Positions 1 to 6,411 are shown, counted from the first letter of the stretch. The stretch: DNA of 11,621 bases from Ovoidimarina sp039190895 (GCA_039190895.1 JBCCXY010000122.1:1-11621), one strand, 5' to 3'. Translations and numbers: made by a program. The notes: a model not told the origin generated them from the letters alone.

Positions 1-15
1 CAGGGATCCCTAGGG

Positions 16-29
16 TGGAAGCGCTTTCA
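16..29. promoter_or_regulatory. LacI-family-type operator palindrome
   Basis: TGGAAGCGCTTTCA is a 14-base palindrome with 6 of 7 pairs matching around a central CG. This is the shape bound by LacI/GalR-family repressors (TGNAANCGNTTNCA-like), which usually control sugar uptake or use. It lies in about 60 bases that do not read as thiolase in any frame, just before the truncated thiolase. The site therefore probably belongs to the promoter of another gene that was brought here by rearrangement. No regulator gene is visible, so the assignment rests on the palindrome alone. Confidence 0.4.
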
Positions 30-61
30 TCCCCGATGGTCATTGCGTTTAAATCGCGCGA

Positions 62-658
62 CCGAGCCATGAGCCCGACAAGAACCCCTACGTCGCCCCT
101 CCGCTCCGCCGCACCGACTGTTCCCTGATCTCCGACGGCGCCGCCGCCATCGTCGTCGCGTCCGAAGCCGTCGCCGAATCCCTCAACAAATCCATCGCCT
201 TCCGTGCCCGCACCCACGCCAACGACGTCCTCGCCATGTCCCGCCGCGACCCGACGGAATTCGGCGGCGCGAAACGCGCCTGGGCCGGGTCGCTGGAGGC
301 GGCAGGCCTCACGCTCGACGACCTCGACTTCGTGGAAACCCATGACTGCTTCACAATCGCTGAACTCATCGAATACGAGGCCATGGGCCTCGCCGCCCCC
401 GGTCGCGGCGCCGACGTCATCCGCGACGGCACGTCCACCCGCGACGGCCGCCTGCCGGTAAACCTGTCCGGAGGCCTGAAATCCAAAGGCCACCCCATCG
501 GCGCCACAGGCGTATCCATGCATGTCATGTCCGCCATGCAACTCGCCGGGGAAGTACCCGAAGGCATGCAGGCCGCCAAAGCCGACATCGGCGCTGTCTT
601 CAACATGGGCGGCGCGGCCGTCGCCAACTACTGCTCCATCCTCGAACGTGTGAGGTAA
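62..658 (+). pseudogene. 5'-truncated thiolase (acetyl-CoA acetyltransferase, SCP-x-like)
   Basis: This is the C-terminal half of a thiolase-superfamily enzyme, which condenses or cleaves acyl-CoAs. Recognisable sequence starts near base 68 (HEPDKNPYVAPPLRRTD). It continues through SDGAAAIVVA, the HDCF motif (VETHDCFTIAELIEYE), the catalytic-histidine motif KGHPIGATG, and FNMGGAAVANYCSILERVR before TAA at 656-658. The N-terminal half with the nucleophilic cysteine is absent. The frame is closed by TAA at 50-52, and no ATG, GTG or TTG start precedes the ATG at 236, which lies deep inside the domain. The three frames of the upstream 60 bases do not look like thiolase. The gene is therefore a fragment cut by rearrangement or deletion, or a misassembly. 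About 85 bases separate it from metA, and no functional link is evident. The family is clear; pseudogene status depends on the left edge being real. Confidence 0.8.
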
Positions 659-672
659 CCACAGCCATCACA

Positions 673-746
673 GCGTCGGCATCGCCCGACGCTTGAGACC
701 CGCCGCCACCCGGACTATGTCGGCACTCCCGAAGGAGGCCGACATG
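673..746 (+). promoter_or_regulatory. metA leader: two hairpins that bury the ribosome binding site
   Basis: Hairpin 1 is GCGTCGG (673-679) paired with CCGACGC (686-692), with a 6-base loop. Hairpin 2 pairs ATGTCGGC (717-724) with GCCGACAT (738-745). After a bulged A725 it continues as CTCC (726-729) with GGAG (734-737), capped by a CGAA tetraloop. The whole Shine-Dalgarno GGAGG (734-738) and the A and U of the metA start codon are paired in hairpin 2. The core GTCGG/CCGAC occurs in the order 1-2-3-4 (675-679, 686-690, 719-723, 739-743). Pairing of 2 with 3 would therefore break both hairpins and free the start site. That is the topology of an attenuator or riboswitch. No ligand is identified, and hairpin 1 could instead end the thiolase transcript. 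Confidence 0.5.
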
Positions 747-1664
747 CCGATCACCCTGCCCGAGACCCTGCCCGCCTACTCTGTCCTCACGGACGAGGGC
801 GTCATGGTCATGTCCGACACGCGCGCCGCGCGGCAGGACATCCGGCCCCTCAAGATCGGCCTCCTCAACCTGATGCCAAAGAAGATCCAGACCGAGAACC
901 AGTTCGCCCGGCTGATCGGCGCCACACCCCTGCAGATTGACTTCCACCTGATCCGCATGACGGAACATCAGACCCGCAACACCGCCGCTGCCCACATGGC
1001 CGAGTTCTACAGACCCTTTGAGGACGTGAAGGACGAGAAGTTCGACGGCCTGATCATCACCGGCGCCCCCATCGAACACCTGCCCTTCGGAGAGGTCACA
1101 TACTGGGATGAGCTTCGCGAGGTGATGGATTGGACGATGACCAATGTGCACTCCACCTTCGGAGTCTGCTGGGGCGGAATGGCGATGATGTACCACCGCT
1201 ATGGCATCCAGAAACACATGCTCGACGCGAAGGCCTTCGGCTGCTTCCGGCACACGAACCTCGCCCCCGCCTCGCACTTCCTGCGCGGGTTCTCGGACGA
1301 TTGCGTAATCCCGGTCAGCCGCTGGACCGAGATGCGCCAGGATGAGATCGACGCGGCGGGCGGCCTTGTCACGCTCCTTGGCTCCCCCGACGTAGGTCCA
1401 TGCCTCGTCGAGGATCCCGCAACCCGATCCTTGTTCATTTTCAATCACTTCGAATACGACAGCGACACGCTCAAGCAGGAATATGACCGCGATATTGCTG
1501 CCGGGACTCCCATCAACGTGCCCGCGAACTACTATCCTGACGACGACCCCGCGCGCGACCCGCTGAACCGCTGGCGCAGCCACGCGCACTTACTGTACGG
1601 CAATTGGATCAACGAGATTTACCAGTCGACCCCCTATGAGATTAACGAGATTGGCAGCGGCTAG
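744..1664 (+). CDS. metA: Homoserine O-acetyltransferase (MetA family)
   Basis: This cytoplasmic enzyme activates homoserine by O-acylation, the first committed step of methionine synthesis. The 306-residue protein has normal family length. Catalytic residues fall at the family's canonical positions: Cys142 in GVCWGG, and His235 and Glu237 in FNHFEYDS. Conserved K46/K47 lie in LMPKKIQTENQ. Residue 111, which sets acyl-CoA choice in this family (Gly for succinyl-CoA, Glu for acetyl-CoA), is Glu in GAPIEHLPF, so acetyl-CoA is the predicted donor. The start at 744 is chosen because GGAGG at 734-738 is ideally spaced. In-frame ATG 717 and TTG 693 are rejected, as they add residues not usual in the family and lack a binding site. 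The leader hairpins cover the start region. The 3' end overlaps the next gene by 29 bases, suggesting a shared transcript. Confidence 0.96.
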   Translation: MPITLPETLPAYSVLTDEGVMVMSDTRAARQDIRPLKIGLLNLMPKKIQTENQFARLIGATPLQIDFHLIRMTEHQTRNTAAAHMAEFYRPFEDVKDEKFDGLIITGAPIEHLPFGEVTYWDELREVMDWTMTNVHSTFGVCWGGMAMMYHRYGIQKHMLDAKAFGCFRHTNLAPASHFLRGFSDDCVIPVSRWTEMRQDEIDAAGGLVTLLGSPDVGPCLVEDPATRSLFIFNHFEYDSDTLKQEYDRDIAAGTPINVPANYYPDDDPARDPLNRWRSHAHLLYGNWINEIYQSTPYEINEIGSG

Positions 1665-2622
1665 CCTGGCCCTTCTGGCGGTCCTCGTCCTTGGGCTGCT
1701 CCTGTCCTACGCCGTCGCCACCTCCCGCGCGAACAGCGCGGAGGCCGCCTATCCGCCCGAGGGCGCATTCGTCGAGGTCCAGGGCCGCCGCGTCCACTAT
1801 GTGGAAGCCGGCGAAGGCCCGCCCTTGATCCTGCTGCACGGCGCGGGCGGCAGCACGCGCGACTTCTCGTTCGACCTGATCGCTCGCCTCGCCCGCGACT
1901 TCCGCGTTATCGCCTTCGACCGGCCCGGCCTTGGCTACAGCGACCGCCTGCACGGGATGGACAGCGTGTTCAGCCTGGAGGCGGAGAGTCCGCAGGCCCA
2001 GGCCGCCCACCTCGCCGCCGCCGCGCGGCAACTTGGGGTGGAGCGGCCCATTGTCGTGGGTCACTCCTTCGGTGGGGCGATTGCCTATGCCTGGGCGCTG
2101 GATCACGACCCCGCTGCGCTGGTGTCGTTCGCCGGTGTGGCAAACCCCTGGCCCGGCAAGCTTTATCCGATCTACCGCGTCCATGACACCGCGCTCAGCG
2201 GCGCCGTCCTGCCCGTCCTGATCGCTGCATGGACCCCGAACGCCCGCATCGAAAGCGGCATTTCCGGCACCTTTGCGCCGCAATCAATGCCCGACGGTTA
2301 CGACACACATATCGGCGTCTCTATGTCCGTGCGTCCCGATATCTTTCGCACCAATATCAGGCAGGTGAACGCGCTCTACCCCCACATCGTCCAGATGTCG
2401 GCCCGCTATGACGAACTGACCCTCCCCATTGAGATCCTGCACGGCACCGCCGACCTCTCGGTCCCGCTGCGGGTCCACTCCGGCCCCTTCGCCGACCGCA
2501 TCGCCTCGGCCAATCTGACGGTGCTGGACGGGGTCGGCCACATGCCCCACCACGTTGACCCCGACGCCGCTGTCGCCGCCATTAACCGCGCCGCAGAGCG
2601 TGCCGGGCTGAAGCTCCGGTAG
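1636..2622 (+). CDS. Membrane-anchored alpha/beta hydrolase
   Basis: This 328-residue protein has an alpha/beta-hydrolase fold. A hydrophobic segment at about residues 6-28 (LAAASLALLAVLVLGLLLSY) looks like an uncleaved signal anchor, placing the catalytic domain in the periplasm. The oxyanion-hole motif is HGAGGS (68-73), the nucleophile is Ser144 in GHSFGG, the acid is Asp273 in HGTADLSVPL, and the base is His302 in GVGHMPHH. The triad is complete. Substrate is unknown; esterase, lipase, epoxide hydrolase or haloperoxidase-like activities are all possible for this fold. ATG 1636 lies inside the end of metA (29-base overlap) and has no strong ribosome binding site, so translation may depend on ribosomes finishing metA. 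The downstream hairpin at 2622-2641 suggests that the two genes form one unit. No biochemical link to methionine is evident. Confidence 0.9.
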   Translation: MRLTRLAAASLALLAVLVLGLLLSYAVATSRANSAEAAYPPEGAFVEVQGRRVHYVEAGEGPPLILLHGAGGSTRDFSFDLIARLARDFRVIAFDRPGLGYSDRLHGMDSVFSLEAESPQAQAAHLAAAARQLGVERPIVVGHSFGGAIAYAWALDHDPAALVSFAGVANPWPGKLYPIYRVHDTALSGAVLPVLIAAWTPNARIESGISGTFAPQSMPDGYDTHIGVSMSVRPDIFRTNIRQVNALYPHIVQMSARYDELTLPIEILHGTADLSVPLRVHSGPFADRIASANLTVLDGVGHMPHHVDPDAAVAAINRAAERAGLKLR

Positions 2623-2641
2623 GTGGGCAATCCGCCCCACC
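2622..2641 (+). terminator. Hairpin after the hydrolase gene
   Basis: GGTGGG (2622-2627) pairs with CCCACC (2636-2641). With one bulged C the stem extends to GGTGGGC/GCCCACC. It begins directly at the hydrolase TAG stop and is followed by GCCCC, not a T-tract, so termination would not be classic intrinsic type. A very similar hairpin follows gcrA at 9496-9514, suggesting a dispersed element. Confidence 0.5.
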
Positions 2642-2685
2642 GCCCCGGCCGCTGAAGTCACACCCCGCGCACCCACATCCGTACC

Positions 2686-2710
2686 GGATTGCGCGAACAC
2701 CGCGCAATCC
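2686..2710. promoter_or_regulatory. Perfect 10-bp inverted repeat upstream of ppk2
   Basis: GGATTGCGCG (2686-2695) and CGCGCAATCC (2701-2710) are exact reverse complements separated by AACAC. The repeat ends 14 bases before the ppk2 ATG. As DNA it has the size and symmetry of an operator for a dimeric repressor, and the TetR-type gene at the end of this operon is the obvious candidate. A weak promoter can be drawn across it: TTGCGC at 2689-2694, 17 bases, then TACCTC at 2712-2717. As RNA it would be a strong stem-loop, either a terminator without T-tract for the upstream genes or a 5'-UTR structure. A smaller overlapping pair, ATCCG (2677-2681) with CGGAT (2685-2689), would compete with it. 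Confidence 0.5.
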
Positions 2711-2724
2711 TTACCTCTCGTTCC

Positions 2725-3609
2725 ATGTCAGACGATACACTCCCCCTGCCCTTCGACGGCAGCATCAGCGACTACTTTCAGAATGACGCGCCCAAGGACG
2801 TCCGCAAAGCCATTGAAGATGCAGGTAAAAAGGACATCCTCGAAGCGGACTATCCATACGATGACCGGATGGACAAGGACGCCTACGAAGACGAAATCGA
2901 CGCCCTCCAGCACGAACTCGTTCGCCTGCAGTCCGACGTGAAGGCGACAGGCAAGCGCCTCGCCATCGTCTTCGAAGGCCGCGACGCCGCCGGAAAAGGC
3001 GGCACGATCAAACGCTTCCGCGAAAACCTTAATCCTCGCATCGCCCGCACTGTCGCTCTGTCCAAGCCCTCGGACCGCGAGGCCGGACAGTGGTACTTCC
3101 AGCGCTACGTCTCGACCCTCCCGACAGAGGGAGAGATCGTGCTCTTCGATCGCTCCTGGTACAATCGCGCCGTGGTGGAACACGTTTTCGGCTTCTGCGA
3201 ACCCGACGAGCGCAAGCATTTCTTCCAGCAGGTCAACGACTTCGAAAAGATGCTGATCGACGACGGCACCACGCTGGTGAAGCTCTGGCTCAATGTCTCG
3301 CGCGCCGAGCAACTGCGCCGCTTCCTTGCCCGCGAACGCGACCCGCTGAAGCAGTGGAAGCTGTCGTGGATCGATGTTGAGGGCCTCAGACGCTGGGACG
3401 CTTACACCGACGCGATTGCCGAGACCTTCGACAAAACCCACAGTTCCCACGCGCCGTGGACCATCGTCCGAACCGACGACAAGAAGCGCGCCCGCCTTGC
3501 GGCAATCCGGACGGTGCTGCAGCGGATCGACTACGACGGGAAAGGCTGGAAGGCCGACCTCACGCCCGATCCCAGAATCGCCGGTGGCCCAGACCTCTGG
3601 CATGCCTAA
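2725..3609 (+). CDS. ppk2: Polyphosphate kinase 2, class I
   Basis: PPK2 enzymes move phosphate between polyphosphate and nucleotides; class I members mainly make ADP/GDP into ATP/GTP from polyphosphate. The 294-residue protein has a variable N-terminus of about 75 residues and then a P-loop kinase core. Walker A is GRDAAGKGG (85-93). Walker B is LFDRSWYNR (140-148), with Asp142, Arg143 and the family's Y-N-R. A lid region, ARERDPLKQWKLS (202-214), follows. It is a single-domain form of usual length, and all key motifs are intact. ATG 2725 is preferred over TTG 2689, which lies inside the upstream inverted repeat. No Shine-Dalgarno is visible before 2725 (CTCTCGTTCC), so the mRNA may be leaderless or weakly initiated. 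The gene overlaps the regulator gene by 8 bases, indicating an operon. The nucleotide specificity is inferred from the family only. Confidence 0.95.
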   Translation: MSDDTLPLPFDGSISDYFQNDAPKDVRKAIEDAGKKDILEADYPYDDRMDKDAYEDEIDALQHELVRLQSDVKATGKRLAIVFEGRDAAGKGGTIKRFRENLNPRIARTVALSKPSDREAGQWYFQRYVSTLPTEGEIVLFDRSWYNRAVVEHVFGFCEPDERKHFFQQVNDFEKMLIDDGTTLVKLWLNVSRAEQLRRFLARERDPLKQWKLSWIDVEGLRRWDAYTDAIAETFDKTHSSHAPWTIVRTDDKKRARLAAIRTVLQRIDYDGKGWKADLTPDPRIAGGPDLWHA

Positions 3610-4219
3610 GCGCGGCTACCATCACGGCAACCTGCGCGAAGCACTCGTCGACGCCGCCCTCGCCCTGATCGAAGAGAAGGGACCGACCGGTTTCACTCTC
3701 TCAGAGGCCGCCAAGAAGGCGGGCGTGACACCGGCGGCGGTGTATCGCCACTTCAAAGGGCGCGAGGATCTGATCACCGAGATCGCCGAACAAGGCTACG
3801 CGATCTTCGCCGACCTCATGGAGTTCGCCTTCAACGATGGCAAACCCACCGCGCTCGCAGCGTTCGAGGCCACGGGCCGAGCTTACCTGGCCTTCGCCCG
3901 AAAATATCCGGGCCACTACGTCGCGATGTTCGAAAGCGGCCTCTCGATCAACCGCACGCCCGAACTCGCCCGCGTTGCGTCCCGCGCCTATGGCGTGCTG
4001 GAACGTGCAGCGACGGAACTCAGCGAACACATCCCCGCCGACAAACGCCCTCCGCCTCAGATGTTCTCAGCCCATATCTGGGCCATGAGCCACGGCGTCG
4101 TCGAACTCTTCGCCCGCGGCTCCCCCGGCACCAAGTCGCCCTTTCCGCCGGAAGACCTGCTGGAGACCGGCATCGGCGTATACCTGCGCGGCCTCGGCCT
4201 CATCCCCCCCGACGGCTGA
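3602..4219 (+). CDS. TetR/AcrR-family transcriptional regulator (WHG-type C-domain)
   Basis: This 205-residue DNA-binding repressor has a typical TetR N-terminal helix-turn-helix. GYHHGNLREALVDAALALIEE is followed by the recognition region FTLSEAAKKAGVTPAAVYRHF at about residues 31-51, then KGREDLITEIAEQGYA. The start MPKRGYHHGNLR is typical of the subfamily with a WHG C-terminal domain. The C-terminal part should hold the ligand pocket and dimer interface; the ligand is unknown. ATG 3602 overlaps the end of ppk2 (ATGCCTAA, 3602-3609), so the two are co-transcribed and likely translationally coupled. The perfect inverted repeat at 2686-2710, upstream of the operon, is a plausible target for autoregulation; that link is inference. 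Confidence 0.93.
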   Translation: MPKRGYHHGNLREALVDAALALIEEKGPTGFTLSEAAKKAGVTPAAVYRHFKGREDLITEIAEQGYAIFADLMEFAFNDGKPTALAAFEATGRAYLAFARKYPGHYVAMFESGLSINRTPELARVASRAYGVLERAATELSEHIPADKRPPPQMFSAHIWAMSHGVVELFARGSPGTKSPFPPEDLLETGIGVYLRGLGLIPPDG

Positions 4220-4315
4220 ACACCACGGGCAGAGCCGCACGCGCGACGCGGCCTCCCTCTGGCCTCCTTGCGAGCAACCCTCTAAGAATCGCAGCGAAGA
4301 AACGAGGGGCCACAC

Positions 4316-4996
4316 GTGAAAGCAGTCATCCTCGCCGGGGGCTTCGGCACCCGGATCAGCGAAGAATCCCATACCTGCCCAAAGCCAATGATCGAGATCG
4401 GAGGCCGCCCGATCCTGTGGCATATCATGAAGATCTACGGGTCACATGGGATCTCGGACTTCGTGATCTGCTGTGGCTACAAGGGCTATATCATCAAGGA
4501 ATACTTCGCGAATTACTTCCTGCACATGTCCGACGTGACCTTCGATCTGGCCGAGAACAGCATGCACGTGCACCGCCAGAACGCGGAACCCTGGCGCGTC
4601 ACCTTGGTCGATACCGGCGAAACCACTATGACCGGTGGTCGCATCCGGCGCGCACGGGATCATCTGGACGACACGTTCTGCCTGACCTATGGCGATGGCG
4701 TTTCCGACGTCGACATCTCTGCGCTGATCGCCCACCACAAGGCGGCCCGGACCGAGGCGACGGTCACCGCGATCCAGCCCTCGGGCCGCTATGGCGCGCT
4801 GGATACCGAGGGCGATCACGTGAACGGGTTCATCGAAAAGCCAAAGGGCGACGGTCAATGGGTCAACGGCGGCTTTTTTGTCTGCTAGACGGCGTTCCGT
4901 CATACCGGGTTCTGGGCTGCGATGGACACAATGCGGGACAAGACTGTGCTGGAGGGGCTCTGGGCCTCCGGCAACGCCCGTTGGCGGGTGTGGTAA
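4316..4996 (+). pseudogene. rfbF: Glucose-1-phosphate cytidylyltransferase, decayed
   Basis: RfbF joins CTP and glucose 1-phosphate to give CDP-glucose, the entry step to CDP-deoxysugars of LPS. The start is GTG 4316 with GAGGGG at 4304-4309. The protein opens with the nucleotidyltransferase signature KAVILAGGFGTR, then KPMIEIGGRPILWHIMK, CLTYGDGVSD and FIEKPKGDGQWVNGGFFV. An in-frame TAG follows at 4886-4888. In the same frame, directly after the stop, the C-terminus resumes as AFRHTGFWAAMDTMRDK and LEGLWASGNARWRVW, ending at TAA 4994-4996. About 28 codons expected between GGFFV and the FRHTGFW region are missing. This looks like an internal deletion of about 84 bases with a stop at the scar. 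The 190-residue truncated product lacks the conserved C-terminal part and is probably inactive. The next gene, rfbG, is also broken. Confidence 0.9.
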
Positions 4997-4999
4997 GGT

Positions 5000-5529
5000 G
5001 GTCGAAGCAAGGGCGATATGGCCCCCGTCAAAGAACGACTTCCGGAAGCTGTCGACCACCAGTTCAGTGCCCGCCTTGCTGGCGCTGTAGGGGTCGTGCC
5101 CGCCGAGCCGGTCATCCTCTTCGAAGGGTCGACCAGCGTTGTGGTTTGCGAAGACCTTGTCAGTCGTGACAACCGCGACCGCGCATCTCTGGTTAGAGCG
5201 ACAGCGCAGTCAGCAGGTTCACGGTGCCATCTGGCCTCCCATAACCCGGCAAAACCAGGGATTGCGCGGCCAGATTCAGGACAATGTCGGGGTCAACGTC
5301 CCGAAGGCGGCGGCCGAGATCTTCGCCGGTTCGCACGTCGCCGTGCGCATGTCCTGGCAGACGGTGAAGATCCAGTTGCCGAAACAACGGCTGATATTTA
5401 TCAGGCGGGTGCGCGAAGCCGACAACCTAGGCCCCCATCTGCTTCAGCCACAGCATCAGCCAACTGCCCTTGAACCTGGTATGCCCGGTCAGCAGCACGC
5501 GTTTGCCACGCCAGAAGGCGGGATCGGCC
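5000..5529. other. In-place inverted segment within rfbG
   Basis: The rfbG 5' half reads on the minus strand here, while rfbF on its left and the rfbG 3' half on its right read on the plus strand. The borders carry GGTCGA (5000-5005) and TCGGCC (5524-5529), an inverted repeat with one mismatch. Flipping the segment back restores TAA-G-GTG-GCC-GAT-CCC at the left, which is the rfbF stop and an rfbG GTG start. At the right it restores GCT-TCG-GCC-CGC, encoding ASARAGNVIGG, a normal rfbG interior. The GTG at 4999-5001 is thus the stranded original start codon. Confidence 0.8.
5003..5528 (-). pseudogene. rfbG: CDP-glucose 4,6-dehydratase, inverted N-terminal half
   Basis: RfbG turns CDP-glucose into CDP-4-keto-6-deoxyglucose using a bound NAD. 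Reading leftward from 5528 on the minus strand gives ADPAFWRGKRVLLTGHTRFK and then GSWLMLWLKQMGA, the short-chain dehydrogenase N-terminus. The usual GHTGFKG has become GHTRFKG, losing a Rossmann glycine. An in-frame TAG lies at 5427-5429. The frame continues with GDVRTGEDLGRRLRDVDPDI and VLNLAAQSLV. It has a short gap where a TWxTNVM-like stretch is expected (GYGRPDGTVNLL), then TAA at 5193-5195, best explained by one inserted base. In the next frame follow AVAVVTTDKVFANHNAG and HDPYSASKAGTELVVDSFRK (the YxxxK active-site motif). Homology stops at IALAS by 5003. No start codon remains. Family identity is firm; the product is certainly non-functional. Confidence 0.88.
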
Positions 5530-5891
5530 CGCGCCGGCAACGTTATCGGCGGTGCTGACATGGCGAAAGACCGTATCGTCCCCGACTTCGTGCGCGCCCG
5601 CATGGCTGGCGCGTCCGCTGAAATCCGCAATCCGGCCTCGACCCCTGGCAGCACGTACTTGACCCCCTGGCGGGCTATCTGTCGCTTGCGCAAGCCCTCT
5701 ACGCGGGTGAGCCCGTGCGGGAAGCGTTCAACTTCGGCCCGGACGAAAGCGCCGAACGCCCGGTTCAGGATCTGGTCGAGGCCGCAACGGCCCGTTGGCC
5801 CGGCCCGTGGCATGTCGCCGAGACTACTGAGGCCCCACATGAGGCGGTCCGGCTGACCCTGTCCTCCGCCAAATCCCGAACCCGACTCGGA
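5524..5891 (+). pseudogene. rfbG: CDP-glucose 4,6-dehydratase, C-terminal half
   Basis: This fragment continues where the inverted half stops. The plus strand reads SARAGNVIGGADMAKDRIVP and DFVRARMAGASAEIRNPAST. The family motif GGGDWA is altered to GGADMA. At about 5641-5646 the frame breaks, by roughly two lost bases before a TGGCAGCAC stretch. Coding continues in another frame as WQHVLDPLAGYLSLAQALYA, then REAFNFGPDESAERPVQDLV and LTLSSAKSRTRLG. The normal end of the protein is missing: at about 5886-5891 the sequence runs straight into the rfbC-like gene, so the last part of rfbG and the first codons of rfbC were deleted together. No start or functional product is possible. Confidence 0.87.
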
Positions 5892-6411
5892 TATCCCCGG
5901 CGCCTATCGGATCGAGCTTGACCACAAGGGCGACGACCGTGGCTTCTTCGCCCGCCTCTTCTGCGAGGAAGAATTCGCGGCCCACGGCCTCGCCACCCAT
6001 ATCACTCAGATAAACACGTCCTACAGCGCTGCCAGAGGGACGCTGCGTGGCCTCCACTTCCAGCGACCACCCAAGGCCGAGGCAAAGGTCGTCCGCTGTC
6101 TCAAAGGCGCGATTTTCGACGTCCTCGTCGATCTGCGCCCCGGCCCGAACCTCGGTAATCACCACGCGGCGGAGCTGACGGATGACAATCGCTCAATGCT
6201 CTACATCCCAGAGGGCTGCGCGCACGGGTTCCAAACGCTCACTGACGACGCGGAGCTTCTGTACTTCCACAGCGAAAGCTACGCCCCGGACCTCGAAGGC
6301 GGCGTCCACTACGCCGACCCCGCAATCGGCATCGACTGGCCGCTACCGCCTCTGAACGTCTCTGCGCGCGACCAGAAGTTCCCGCGACTTGCTGATCTGG
6401 AACCGCTATGA
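5887..6411 (+). pseudogene. rfbC: dTDP-4-dehydrorhamnose 3,5-epimerase-like gene without start codon
   Basis: This is a cupin-fold sugar epimerase of the RmlC/RfbC family, which would epimerise the 4-keto-6-deoxysugar. The frame reads SDIPGAYRIELDHKGDDRGF and FARLFCEEEFAAHGL. It continues with the active-site histidine motif RGTLRGLHFQRPP, then GAIFDVLVDLRPG, MLYIPEGCAHGFQTL and DPAIGIDWPLPP, and ends at TGA 6409-6411. The body looks undamaged, but the first few residues and the start codon are gone. The frame opens after a TGA at 5854-5856, and no ATG, GTG or TTG occurs before ATG 6196, deep in the fold. The 5' end is fused to the rfbG remnant. It overlaps the methyltransferase start (ATGA, 6408-6411). 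Low-level expression from a non-standard start cannot be excluded, but a pseudogene is more likely. Confidence 0.82.

Noticed and set aside
659..743. A SAM-II or SAM/SAH riboswitch before metA
   Set aside because: The A-rich pseudoknot core and conserved strings expected of these classes are not present; only the two GC-rich hairpins are seen.
600..1589. Long open frame on the minus strand opposite metA
   Set aside because: It is a GC-rich shadow of metA, with low-complexity Gly/Val/His-rich sequence and no recognisable domain.
2728..3603. Minus-strand open frame covering almost all of ppk2
   Set aside because: It is a codon-bias shadow; the plus strand has complete PPK2 Walker motifs.
4286..4290. 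GANTC (CcrM/GcrA) regulatory sites
   Set aside because: A few GAATC sites are scattered in and between genes (for example here and at 176-180), with none clustered at the gcrA promoter, so no regulatory meaning is supported.
5000..5529. A phase-variation switch that flips rfbG on and off
   Set aside because: The repeats are only 6 bp with a mismatch, no recombinase gene is nearby, and both halves carry separate nonsense and frameshift damage, so flipping back would not restore a working gene.
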